Below are positions 26,634-37,078 of a stretch of 64,000 nucleotides of DNA, in pieces. Source of the stretch: an uncultured bacterium (lineage in GTDB: Bacteria; Patescibacteriota; Saccharimonadia; Saccharimonadales; Saccharimonadaceae). The notes beneath the pieces are model-generated. The model worked only from the letters and a program-made list of their open reading frames with translations, did not search any database and had not been told where the DNA came from. The translations under genes and the position numbers were made by a program. Location: assembly GCA_903832635.1 (NCBI GenBank), contig CAILCF010000001.1, positions 1 through 64,000 on the forward strand. Direction: 5' to 3'. The first letter of the stretch is position 1; each line of letters starts with the position of its first letter.

Positions 26634-28448
26634 TTACAGTAGTTTTATATAGTCTGCCAATTTATCTAGTTTAACCTTCTCTTCAACTGTTTGAGTTCTA
26701 ATACTTACCTCTCGAGCTTCTCTGTCCTTAGGTCCAATTATCAATTGAATCGGGATTTTCATATTTACAGCTTCGCGAATTTTTTTGCCAAGAGACTCGT
26801 TTCTACTATCAACTTTATATCGAATTTCATTATATTTAATTGGCTTCATCAATACTACGCTGTCAAGAATTATTTTTATTTCATCAACATAATCCAAGAC
26901 GGTATCATTAATTGTTAAAATACGGATTTGTTCCGGTGCTGTCCAAAACGGGAACCAGCCACCTGTATGCTCTATAAAAACACTCAAGAAACGTTCGACT
27001 GAACCTAATATCGCACAATGAATCATTAACGGCATCTGGATATTACCATCTTTATCGGTGTATTGAAGTCCGAAACGCTGTGGTTGAACAAAATCCAGCT
27101 GAACAGTTGCAACTTGGTGCTCACGTCCGATAGCATCAGTAGCCATAAAATCAATTTTTGGCCCATAAAAGGCCGCTTCGCCGTCTTCTTCGAAGAATTC
27201 TAATTTATTTTCTATGACCGCAGCTTTTAATTGCGCTTGTGCAGATTCCCACCATGATTTTTCACCTAAATAAGCATCACTGTCATCACGATACGACAAT
27301 CTTACTCGAAGTTTCATAGCAATTGTTTCATATAATTCTCGAGCAGTCGCTAATAAATTACTTATCTCACGCTCAACCTGTTCAGGCATACAAAAAACGT
27401 GACTGTCATCTTGGGTTAATGAACGAACCCTATCAAGCCCGCCCAGTTCACCGGTTTTTTCGTCACGATAGTCAGTAGTTGTCTCCAGATAACGAACCGG
27501 TAAATCACGATAGCTTCGAGGTTTGCTGGCATATATCTGAGCATGGTGTGGGCAATTCATAGGTTTTAGGGCCATTTTATCGTCAGTTTCTTGGCTTGTT
27601 ACTAAAAACAATTCTTCGCCAAACTTGTCCCAATGACCAGATTTTTTATACAAGTCGATTTTTGTGATGTGCGGAGTCCATACTTTTTCAAAACCATAGC
27701 CAATTCTTATTTGATTTGAATACTGAGTCACAACATCACGCAAAACCGTGCCACGAGGTGTAAATAACGGCAAACCAGTTCCTACAAGAGGCGATGTTGT
27801 ATAAATATCCAACTCTTTTCCTAGGCGCCTGTGATCACGCAATTTAGCCTGCTCCATGCGCTCCATATAGTCATCCAGTTCCTTTTGAGTTGCAAAAGCA
27901 ACTCCATATAACCTTTGCATCTGAGGATTTGTATCTTTGCCTCGCCAATATGCGCCTGCAATTCGAATTAATTTGAACACACCGGTGAAATCTTTTGCCA
28001 TAGCCAAGTGTGGACCGCGGCATAAATCCATAAAATTACCAATTTTATAGAAAGTAACACTATTAATGGCCGATTTTCCATTCGTTGCTAGGCCGATTTC
28101 GTTCATATCCAAATCCTTGGCTACAGTAGTGCCAGAGCGTTTTAAATCATTGAGTAATTCTTCCTTATACGGCTGTCTGTTTTTCTTTGCCCAAGAAATA
28201 GCTTCGTCTATAGGTACATCGGTTTTATCAAAACTATCACCAAACTCAATAATCCGTCGCATTTCTTTCTCAATTTTTGGAAAGTTCGCATCAGATATCT
28301 TGGTATCGCCCAAATCAATATCATAGTAAAATCCATTATCCACGACAGGTCCAACCCCAAATTTAGCCTCTGGCCATAATTTTTGAATCGCAGCAGCCGT
28401 AATATGAGCCAGACTGTGTCGCATTAGGTGTAATTTATCATCATCCAT
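26634..28448 (-). CDS. thrS: Threonyl-tRNA synthetase
   Basis: HSLAHITAAAIQKLWPEAKFGVGP, MKPMNCPHH, RDLPVRY. Confidence 0.95.
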   Translation of the reverse strand: MDDDKLHLMRHSLAHITAAAIQKLWPEAKFGVGPVVDNGFYYDIDLGDTKISDANFPKIEKEMRRIIEFGDSFDKTDVPIDEAISWAKKNRQPYKEELLNDLKRSGTTVAKDLDMNEIGLATNGKSAINSVTFYKIGNFMDLCRGPHLAMAKDFTGVFKLIRIAGAYWRGKDTNPQMQRLYGVAFATQKELDDYMERMEQAKLRDHRRLGKELDIYTTSPLVGTGLPLFTPRGTVLRDVVTQYSNQIRIGYGFEKVWTPHITKIDLYKKSGHWDKFGEELFLVTSQETDDKMALKPMNCPHHAQIYASKPRSYRDLPVRYLETTTDYRDEKTGELGGLDRVRSLTQDDSHVFCMPEQVEREISNLLATARELYETIAMKLRVRLSYRDDSDAYLGEKSWWESAQAQLKAAVIENKLEFFEEDGEAAFYGPKIDFMATDAIGREHQVATVQLDFVQPQRFGLQYTDKDGNIQMPLMIHCAILGSVERFLSVFIEHTGGWFPFWTAPEQIRILTINDTVLDYVDEIKIILDSVVLMKPIKYNEIRYKVDSRNESLGKKIREAVNMKIPIQLIIGPKDREAREVSIRTQTVEEKVKLDKLADYIKLL

Positions 28449-28506
28449 TCAATAATAATAACATATTCTTGCTTCACTACCCCTATTTTGATATCCTAAA
28501 AGCAAC

Positions 28507-28583
28507 GGGTCCTTAGCTCATTTGGCTAGAGCGCCACATTGACGTTGTGGAGGTGGGAGGTTCGAATCCTCCAGGACCCACCA
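28507..28583 (+). tRNA. tRNA-Val(GAC)
   Basis: GGGTCCT...AGGACCC acceptor; loop TTGACGT; encoded CCA. Confidence 0.93.
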
Positions 28584-28710
28584 GAAATACATTAAATCAT
28601 CACTTAAGGTGGTGATTTTTTATGTTTTACCCAAGTTTTCCACCTGATATAAAGTGATTGAATGTATATATTTATATCATAAACAGCATAAAGCATATCA
28701 TAGTGTTCTA

Positions 28711-28739
28711 TTGACTTTCATTAGTGGTTATGCTAATAT
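28711..28739 (+). promoter_or_regulatory. Putative promoter
   Basis: TTGACT-N17-TAATAT. Confidence 0.65.
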
Positions 28740-28745
28740 AATGTT

Positions 28746-28874
28746 ATGGAACAAAAGCAACGGATACAAACCATCCACACTGCCTCAAAGCTTGAACGAT
28801 TTGTCATAGGTTTTGAATATGATAAAACTCTTCAGCAATTAAAGCGTGAGGTTCGTATTCGTACACTTGAGTAA
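28746..28874 (+). CDS. 42-aa small protein, apparently leaderless
   Basis: MEQKQRIQTIHTASKLERFVIGFEYDKTLQQLKREVRIRTLE; framed by promoter 28711-28739 and terminator 28901-28928. Confidence 0.55.
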   Translation: MEQKQRIQTIHTASKLERFVIGFEYDKTLQQLKREVRIRTLE

Positions 28875-28900
28875 TATCCAATAATTGATAATACCGTTTA

Positions 28901-28928
28901 GACCGCCATTCGTTGGCGGTCTATTTTT
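28901..28928 (+). terminator. Terminator of the 42-aa ORF
   Basis: GACCGCCA-TTCGT-TGGCGGTC then TATTTTT. Confidence 0.85.
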
Positions 28929-28944
28929 CAGGAATAAGATTTTC

Positions 28945-30618
28945 CTAAGATTTATGTTTTAAAAGATGTTTTTTAGTACGTCGCTTTACATGTGCAACCG
29001 ATTCATAAGTTGCCTTATCAGTAACGTCAAAAACCTCAAGGTAGCGACCCAAAAATAGACGCCCCTGAGAGTCCAGGGCTGCCATTGAACTATATAGTAT
29101 TGCAGTAAATGGCATTAATACCCATTGAGCTAGCATCCAAAATGTTCTGGTTCGTTTATAGCGTTCCGGTCGTGGGGGAAGCATCTTGAATGTTAAAAAG
29201 ATTGTAATAAACAATCCGATTAATGCTATCTGCTGAATCGTACTGACCATATCGGGCAATTGATGTGCTGCGACACTACGTTCAGCTTGGCTATTAATAA
29301 ATAATGGCACCCATCCACCGATTGCCACCAAAATAGAAACACAAGCAAGAGTTACATGCCCGTCAAGCAGCCTCAGAAGCCTTGCAATGCCCGCAATTAA
29401 AGGAACATTACGTTGCTTCGAGAATATCCTTACGGCAACATATGGGACGTCTGAAGCCCCATAAGCCCATCTTCGTAATTGGAGAAACTGTGCCTTTAAA
29501 GTTTTAGGAAATGTATCACTTAGAACCGCATCTTGATAAATCGGTACATATATCGGTAGGACTGTGTAATCTCCATTAAAATAGAAATAGCTCCGCCAAT
29601 ACTGATGTCCGTCCTCTACAATTGACCGTGTACTCCAAAAATTCATTTCAACAAGTGCATCCATTGGTTGTGAGTGAGAGGCGAAATTACGGAGAGTATG
29701 AGGACGCATAGAACTAATGATATTCCAAAAAGAGTTACCTGTTGCAATAACCCTCATAGGAGCTGGTGCATCCCAGATATTATTAAAAAATAAACATGCA
29801 GGTTGATAAGATAGTTGCTTTCTGTCTTCGTGAACTATATATTCATATGTCACATAATCGAAATAAGATGAATATGGCCGATTATCCGCATCAAGGGTGG
29901 TAACAATGACATTTTTATATTCAATACCGGCGTCATCAAGCCATTTTTTTAAATAATGTCCGGCATAAGTTATATTCGGTCCCTTGCCAACAACTTCATC
30001 CGGAAGGCCTTCGGGATGTTCAACGATATTAAATGCAAAAAAACTATCTTTAAATTCCTGTTGCAACCTAATAGCGTTTTCTCTTGTTGACTCCCCACCC
30101 TTTGCTTCGTATGCCAATGTAAGAATAATTTTTTTGTTGTCGTACGAACCTTTTAACACCGAGTGTATTGTAGGAGCAAGAATCTCATATGATTCATTAT
30201 AAGTCGCAACTATCACAGCGTTATAAATTTGTGATGGTTTTGGATATTTTTCAATACTGGTAGCTATTTGATGCAAGTTTTCTATGTGTGTAGATATATC
30301 AAACATTTTTGATCGGCTATTGCGCATTATTTCATATGACTCTTGAGGAGATTCCAAATCAGCCAAGCGACCATTCCAGTCTACCTTTTGGGCAGATTCT
30401 AGCCTATTTCGTCCTTGAATTGTTCGAAAGGCAATACCGACTGCCTTGACCAACATTGTAGAAATAATGAAAAGCAAATAAAATGACGCAAACGTCGGAT
30501 TAACCAAAGATAAGAAAACAAATAATATAAGTGCTCCGTAACTTAAAAACGCCGGTAACATCTCGAATAAGCGGTACTTCAATGTTCTTTTACCTATTGG
30601 GATTTCTAAGTCAATCAT
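28945..30618 (-). CDS. Membrane glycosyltransferase family 2
   Basis: VATYNESYEILAPTIHSVL, VTTLDADNRPY, QLRRWAYGASDVPY; multiple TM. Confidence 0.85.
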   Translation of the reverse strand: MIDLEIPIGKRTLKYRLFEMLPAFLSYGALILFVFLSLVNPTFASFYLLFIISTMLVKAVGIAFRTIQGRNRLESAQKVDWNGRLADLESPQESYEIMRNSRSKMFDISTHIENLHQIATSIEKYPKPSQIYNAVIVATYNESYEILAPTIHSVLKGSYDNKKIILTLAYEAKGGESTRENAIRLQQEFKDSFFAFNIVEHPEGLPDEVVGKGPNITYAGHYLKKWLDDAGIEYKNVIVTTLDADNRPYSSYFDYVTYEYIVHEDRKQLSYQPACLFFNNIWDAPAPMRVIATGNSFWNIISSMRPHTLRNFASHSQPMDALVEMNFWSTRSIVEDGHQYWRSYFYFNGDYTVLPIYVPIYQDAVLSDTFPKTLKAQFLQLRRWAYGASDVPYVAVRIFSKQRNVPLIAGIARLLRLLDGHVTLACVSILVAIGGWVPLFINSQAERSVAAHQLPDMVSTIQQIALIGLFITIFLTFKMLPPRPERYKRTRTFWMLAQWVLMPFTAILYSSMAALDSQGRLFLGRYLEVFDVTDKATYESVAHVKRRTKKHLLKHKS

Positions 30619-30621
30619 ATT

Positions 30622-30999
30622 CTATAATAACGTTTGAAGACCCAAGATTTTTGAAGCTGTTGCAAAACCAATCAAGATTATACCTATACTGAACCATATA
30701 AACATGATTGCTACAGGACGCCCTTTTGTTATAAGTAGTTTTATAGATATTATCGAATTTAATATGGCAACACACAACTCAAAAGCAATAAACACAAAAG
30801 TGTAAAACCATTTATCAAAATAAAATTGGGTAATCCCAAAAGCTGAATAGTGAGAAACCAATAATCTTTCGCTAGAGTGAATAGAAAAACCAAGAATTAC
30901 AGATGCTAACAAGGCAAGAAATAACATTAAAACAACCATAAATAATAAATACCTATCCGCAATAAGTTGTTTAAGTGATTCTTTGATAGTTTTCTTCAT
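30622..30999 (-). CDS. Hypothetical multi-TM membrane protein
   Basis: 125 aa hydrophobic ORF upstream of the glycosyltransferase. Confidence 0.65.
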   Translation of the reverse strand: MKKTIKESLKQLIADRYLLFMVVLMLFLALLASVILGFSIHSSERLLVSHYSAFGITQFYFDKWFYTFVFIAFELCVAILNSIISIKLLITKGRPVAIMFIWFSIGIILIGFATASKILGLQTLL

Positions 31000-31025
31000 A
31001 ATAGTTAGTACCGGATATTGGTTTA

Positions 31026-31101
31026 TGGAGCCGCTGTCCGGATTTGAACCGGAGACCTACGCTTTACGAAAGCGCCGCTCTACCAGCTGAGCTACAGCGG
31101 C
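31026..31101 (-). tRNA. tRNA-Thr(CGT)
   Basis: GCCGCTG...CAGCGGC acceptor; loop TTCGTAAA context; encoded CCA. Confidence 0.92.
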
Positions 31102-31162
31102 ACTCAGTTGATCGTAAATTATTATAGCATCCTGTAGTAACAAAATAAACGACACTCCTCTG

Positions 31163-31191
31163 TTGCGAATCAGGATAAAAACTGCTAAAAT
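31163..31191 (+). promoter_or_regulatory. Putative promoter of tRNA-Asp
   Basis: TTGCGA-N17-TAAAAT. Confidence 0.55.
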
Positions 31192-31209
31192 ACCTTAGTT
31201 GCAGACCCT

Positions 31210-31285
31210 GGGCTCGTAGTGAAGGGGTTATCACGCCTCCCTGTCACGGAGGAGATCGCCGGTTCAAATCCGGTCGAGCCCGCCA
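31210..31285 (+). tRNA. tRNA-Asp(GTC)
   Basis: GGGCTCG...CGAGCCC acceptor; anticodon GTC; encoded CCA. Confidence 0.93.
31267..31285 (+). repeat. tRNA-Asp 3'-end repeat, copy 1
   Basis: aatccggtcgagcccgcca identical to 31462-31480. Confidence 0.95.
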
Positions 31286-31461
31286 ATATAAAATAGTCAC
31301 CTATCTGGTGGCTGTTTTATATTGCTGAGATTTGTATCGAATTTGAATCAGCGATTGTGGTTTGCCAAAGGCAAAGCACAGAATCGCCGGGTCGTGTAGC
31401 GCAGCGCCGCGAAAAAGTGTTTACATTTTTTCGTAAGCAAGCGGAAGAGGCTTTAGACGAT

Positions 31462-31480
31462 AATCCGGTCGAGCCCGCCA
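31462..31480 (+). repeat. tRNA-Asp 3'-end repeat, copy 2
   Basis: Exact 19-bp copy of 31267-31285, followed by a diverged copy of the downstream terminator. Confidence 0.95.
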
Positions 31481-31611
31481 AATATAATAGTTCACCGACT
31501 GGTGGACCTTTTTATTGCTAAGTTTTTTTGAATCAATCCGATAATATTAAGTCAACCTATTTAGACTATAATGCATCAATATTTATTGTAATTATAAGAT
31601 ATAATACTTTT

Positions 31612-31890
31612 ATGAATCCAGAAATAATCGGCTTGATAGCAGGTATCTTTACTACGTTTGCAGCAATCCCCCAAATAATTAAAATATATAGAATTAAAGA
31701 ATCTAGAGATATATCATTAATATATTTTTTATCCCTTAGTTTTGGGATAATATTATGGCTTATATATGGTTTGTTAATACACTCCACAGCATTAATTGCA
31801 TGGAATACAGTTTCTCTATCCCTTAACATATTTATATCGGGACAAATTATTTATTATGATTTAAAAACTAAAAATGTTGACTATCTTTAA
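31612..31890 (+). CDS. SemiSWEET/PQ-loop family transporter
   Basis: IGLIAGIFTTFAAIPQIIKIYRIKESRDISLIYFLSLSFGIILWLIYG; start ATG 31612. Confidence 0.85.
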   Translation: MNPEIIGLIAGIFTTFAAIPQIIKIYRIKESRDISLIYFLSLSFGIILWLIYGLLIHSTALIAWNTVSLSLNIFISGQIIYYDLKTKNVDYL

Positions 31891-32458
31891 CAATTAACTT
31901 TTCTCTAACTCTTTTTATAACCCAGTTATAGTATTCCCCCGGTGGTTGATAGGGAACATATTTCTTTGATATTTCAGGGTCATTTACTTCTTTTTCAAAG
32001 ATATCAATGGGTACAAACTCAAGGTTTTCAACCTCTCCGTCCGGCATAGATAATTCATCGGCATCACCCTTGTACCTATAAAAGAACACGTGTCCAATCT
32101 CGTTGTCTTGCATGTTAGTCCCAAGAATAGGTTGAGAAATTATATAGGTACCATCGGGTTCCAATTTTCCGAATTCCGGGTTGAGTCCAATTTCTTCCTT
32201 CATTTCTCTGACAGCCGACTGGATTGGAGTTTCGCCAGAGTCAGTATGTCCGGAAACTGAAATATCCCATAGTCCCGGATAGCTGTCTTTGTCCTTGGCT
32301 CGAAGTTGCATTAATATTTGCCCTTTCGAGTTGTATATCCATACATGCGCAGCGTTGTGCCAAAGACCCTGTTCATGAATCTCCCGTTTTGTTTTTACTT
32401 CTCCGGTTGGAATACCATTTTCATCTAATACGTTTATAAGTGCTGTTTGGTTTCCCAT
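31868..32458 (-). CDS. NUDIX hydrolase, IPP-isomerase/YfcD-like
   Basis: GHTDSGETPIQSAVREMKEEIG Nudix box. Confidence 0.88.
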   Translation of the reverse strand: MGNQTALINVLDENGIPTGEVKTKREIHEQGLWHNAAHVWIYNSKGQILMQLRAKDKDSYPGLWDISVSGHTDSGETPIQSAVREMKEEIGLNPEFGKLEPDGTYIISQPILGTNMQDNEIGHVFFYRYKGDADELSMPDGEVENLEFVPIDIFEKEVNDPEISKKYVPYQPPGEYYNWVIKRVREKLIVKDSQHF

Positions 32459-32459
32459 A

Positions 32460-33704
<1,245 letters not shown>

Positions 33705-33801
33705 CTATATAATATCAGCAAAATATATTAATCCACTAACACAATTACGAAGCAAATCGATAGTTATTGCATTCTTTTCATTAATATGTTATATATAATT
33801 T

Positions 33802-34302
33802 ATGGAAACTTCAAAAACAAACATATTTCTATTAGAAAAACCGCCCTACAATAACCTGTTGCCCGAGGAAGATTCAGGTAATGATTATTTTACCAACCTA
33901 GTTAAAGATGAGAAAAAAATTAAAAATAATTTTAATGGATTTATGGTCGATGTACAAAAACTACAAGATGCTGGTAAATATAGTGAAGCATTTAGTAAGT
34001 ACGAAAGTGCAAAATTGCTTACAAATATAAACGAATATAAAAAAGTTGCTAAAATCACATACAAAATGGCTGAAACACTTCAAATGCAGGCTGATAGTGG
34101 TACCGAAGACCCAAGAACAAGCTTGAATATTCTTGATGATGCTGATTACTGGCTAAAAATTTCTGATCAAAATTACGAATCTGCTCGAAAAAAAGAAAAG
34201 GCACTTATTATAAATAAAAAGCGCGGGTTCCGTATAGGCGCTAAGGCCGTTATGAATACATTTAAATCATCTATAAAATCAACATTGAATCGCCATAGCT
34301 AA
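33802..34302 (+). CDS. Hypothetical protein with TPR-like helical content
   Basis: 166 aa; TTGCAT-N17-TATATA then 6 nt before ATG. Confidence 0.65.
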   Translation: METSKTNIFLLEKPPYNNLLPEEDSGNDYFTNLVKDEKKIKNNFNGFMVDVQKLQDAGKYSEAFSKYESAKLLTNINEYKKVAKITYKMAETLQMQADSGTEDPRTSLNILDDADYWLKISDQNYESARKKEKALIINKKRGFRIGAKAVMNTFKSSIKSTLNRHS

Positions 34303-35296
34303 GTAATTGGTATTTTTCATTAATTGCATGGTTATAGGCTGGTAGTAAATTCTCCCATCCCGCAAAAGCAGCAGTTAACATCAAAACAGTACTTTTCGGT
34401 GCATGGAAGTTTGTAATTAAACAGTCAACTACTCTGAACTTATAACCGGGATAAATAAAAATATCCGCTTCTCCGGAAATATCCATCGCAGGTTTCTGTA
34501 ATGATTCGCTCGCATATTCAAGAGTTCTGGCGACAGTTGTTCCAAGAGCGATTACTTTATTACCTTTTAGTTTAACTTTTTGAATTTCTAGTGTTGTATT
34601 TTTTGATATTTTAAAGTATTCCTCATGCATGTGATGTTCCTCGACATTATCAGAACGAATAGGCAGAAAAGTTCCTAGCCCTACATGAAGCGTAATATAT
34701 ACAATTATCACCCCTTTTGATCGGAGTGTTGATAAAATGTCATCAGTCATGTTAAGACTTGCCGTTGGTGCAGCGACTGAACCCTGCTCTTTGGCCCAAA
34801 TAGTCTGATAGCGTAACACGTCGTTTTCATTTGAATCACGCTTCATATATGGAGGTAAAGGTACTTCACCGTATTTTTCAGCAATTTCAAGTAAATCGAA
34901 GTCGCTTTTTACGATTGCTACGCCATCTCCAATAATTTTATCGATTATGATTTTATTTTTTTCAACCGTAAATTCGTCCCCAACCCTAACTTTTCGACGA
35001 TATAAAACGCTGTGGCGATGCCAATCGCTGTCAAAACTGTGCTTTTCGAGAATTAATAATTCTCTTTTTGAGCCGTGTTTGTCGATTATATTTATCCTAG
35101 CTTTAATTACTTTTGTATCATTAAGCACCAATACGTCACCATCTTTAAAATACTTGGTAATATTTATATACTTATCGTCGTGTAATTTTCCAGATTTTCT
35201 ATTTAATACAAGCAATCGTGAGGATCCACGAATATTGGGTGGGTTGTCAGCGATTAAGGATTTTGGCAATGTGTAATCGTAATCAGAGATTTTCAT
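34271..35296 (-). CDS. queA: tRNA ribosyltransferase-isomerase
   Basis: SDYDYTLPKSLIADNPPNIRGSSRLLVL, TASLNMTDDIL, ITNFHAPKSTVLML. Confidence 0.93.
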   Translation of the reverse strand: MKISDYDYTLPKSLIADNPPNIRGSSRLLVLNRKSGKLHDDKYINITKYFKDGDVLVLNDTKVIKARINIIDKHGSKRELLILEKHSFDSDWHRHSVLYRRKVRVGDEFTVEKNKIIIDKIIGDGVAIVKSDFDLLEIAEKYGEVPLPPYMKRDSNENDVLRYQTIWAKEQGSVAAPTASLNMTDDILSTLRSKGVIIVYITLHVGLGTFLPIRSDNVEEHHMHEEYFKISKNTTLEIQKVKLKGNKVIALGTTVARTLEYASESLQKPAMDISGEADIFIYPGYKFRVVDCLITNFHAPKSTVLMLTAAFAGWENLLPAYNHAINEKYQLLSYGDSMLIL

Positions 35297-35302
35297 TTAT
35301 TT

Positions 35303-36352
35303 CTATAACGAATTATCAGTCGGAATTGAAATAAATTTGATAATTTTATTATTTTTCTCGATTGATTTGAAAGATTTACTAAATGCCGTTAATGGAACGT
35401 TAATATATTCATAATTGACTTGGCTGCTATTAATATCTACCAACCTAATAATGAAATAGCCCTCTCCGGTTGTTGATTTGATGATTGGTGATATTTCTGA
35501 CTTCTTTAACTTTGATGCTGCTTGAGCCAAACCTCCATCCTGATTAGTTTTCGGAACCCAGCCCGATAGCCCATAAGTGGCTTTTATCCCATAAGATTTT
35601 GATATCGAGGTTGCCAATTCTTTAAAAACAGTAGTTGGGGTTTTTATTAAATCTGATTTAATAATATCTGCATAATTTTTGGCATCTTTGTCCATAGCGT
35701 ACGATACTTTTTGACGAAGAAGTTCTTTGCCAACCATATATCGATATTCGTCAGGTGTCCAGCCATAATAATCTAATATAACCGCATTATTTGTTTGTTC
35801 GGATATTTCACCGGCGCTTGACTGCCTTTGGCTTATTAAATAATTATCTAATTCGGTATTACTAACCGAAACATTATATGTACTTGCTAGTTTTGAGGCA
35901 TAGGCATTTTCTAGTACATATTCCATAGATTTTTGTTTTACATATTCAACTTGCCTTTTCCCATCGTCGGTCTTAACATTTAGCTGCTCTTTTCTTTCCA
36001 AATAATGAATTGAGCTGAGATACTTCATTAAATAATCACTATAAAGAACCGGCTGACCATCAATATACGCGACAGGAACTGGGATAACTTTTGTGACATG
36101 ATACATAAAATTACTAGTGTTTTGTGCCGGGTATAATTGCCACCAACCAACAACCAAAGCAATAATTATTGCAGCAACACTGATTAATATTGCATTAATT
36201 ACAAGTTTATGACGGGCGTATTGAATTGGATATTTAAATTTACGACCACCAGCAAGTATGTGCTCACGATGTTGATCAATTGTTTCACTTGTAATACGCG
36301 TCGGTAAAGGCGCCTTATCCTTTTTTCGATATTTATTAATCAGCTTCTTCAT
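35303..36352 (-). CDS. Membrane-anchored SurA/PrsA-like peptidylprolyl isomerase
   Basis: Single TM then SurA_N-like and parvulin-like region (YGLSGWVPKTNQDGGLAQAA); start trimmed to internal Met. Confidence 0.7.
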   Translation of the reverse strand: MKKLINKYRKKDKAPLPTRITSETIDQHREHILAGGRKFKYPIQYARHKLVINAILISVAAIIIALVVGWWQLYPAQNTSNFMYHVTKVIPVPVAYIDGQPVLYSDYLMKYLSSIHYLERKEQLNVKTDDGKRQVEYVKQKSMEYVLENAYASKLASTYNVSVSNTELDNYLISQRQSSAGEISEQTNNAVILDYYGWTPDEYRYMVGKELLRQKVSYAMDKDAKNYADIIKSDLIKTPTTVFKELATSISKSYGIKATYGLSGWVPKTNQDGGLAQAASKLKKSEISPIIKSTTGEGYFIIRLVDINSSQVNYEYINVPLTAFSKSFKSIEKNNKIIKFISIPTDNSL

Positions 36353-36872
36353 AATCTCCTTGTTTATCAACAACGTCATCAACAGCTTTTTGCAATTTGT
36401 TGTAAATCTTGACCGGATGTTCGACATGATGAATAACTAAATCACCCACTTTTGTATGGATGACAAGGGTTCCAAAATGAAAAACATCTCCACTAAACCC
36501 TGGTATATTATAGCTTATGCTCTGAATCTTGGATAGCCTTAGATCAATCACATCCTTTTTGAAAAAGCCGTTTTGGGTTACCTGTCTAATTCGTTGGTCG
36601 GTCACTATATAGATTGAAAAATACCATAATATGAAATGGTATGAGAATAATATTGATCCGACTACTAGACCAATTATGGGCAATAGCAATAAATATAGGT
36701 TATCTTGCCAAATTAATGTAGGAATAGACAGTGTCGCAAAAGGAATAAGTAAAAGGTAAAAACCTTTACGCATTGCAATCATATGACGCCGAAAAATAAA
36801 AAGAAGGTTTTCATTTTCTCGCTGACCATCAAAGCTAAGTTGCGATTTTTCTTCGACATCCTTTTTAGACAT
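36336..36872 (-). CDS. PH-domain (bPH2/YdbS-like) membrane protein
   Basis: Two TM helices followed by VTDQRIRQVTQNGFFKKDVIDLRLSKIQSI. Confidence 0.75.
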   Translation of the reverse strand: MSKKDVEEKSQLSFDGQRENENLLFIFRRHMIAMRKGFYLLLIPFATLSIPTLIWQDNLYLLLLPIIGLVVGSILFSYHFILWYFSIYIVTDQRIRQVTQNGFFKKDVIDLRLSKIQSISYNIPGFSGDVFHFGTLVIHTKVGDLVIHHVEHPVKIYNKLQKAVDDVVDKQGDYEEAD

Positions 36873-36892
36873 ATTGATATTATACTACGGTT

Positions 36893-37018
36893 CGGGCAGG
36901 AGTTGGTCACGTTTCGCGACCCCGCGAGTCAGTCAAATTAGCAAAGCTAATTTGTGACATCGCCTTGCGACCCGCAGACTTGCGGGTCTCACCTCCAACC
37001 TCCAAAGATTGACAGTGT
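36893..37018 (-). repeat. Cluster of hairpins 3' of tRNA-Arg
   Basis: GACCCGCA/TGCGGGTC (36969-36988), AAATTAGC/GCTAATTT (36935-36953), GGTCaCG/CGcGACC (36905-36921), ending in a 12/13 match to the tRNA-Arg 3' end. Confidence 0.75.
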
Positions 37019-37034
37019 TCAACTAGCACAAAAG

Positions 37035-37078
37035 ACCATAAGATAAGACCCATCAATCGACGGGTCGTATCTTATGGT
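37035..37078 (-). terminator. Long inverted repeat overlapping tRNA-Arg 3' CCA
   Basis: 17-nt arms (37035-37051 and 37062-37078), 16/17 matched, followed by CTTTTGT on minus strand. Confidence 0.8.

Noticed and set aside
31286-31480. Second functional tRNA gene at 31395-31480
   Set aside because: Only the 3' 19 nt match tRNA-Asp; the T-stem 5' strand and anticodon arm are missing, so at best a pseudo-tRNA fragment.
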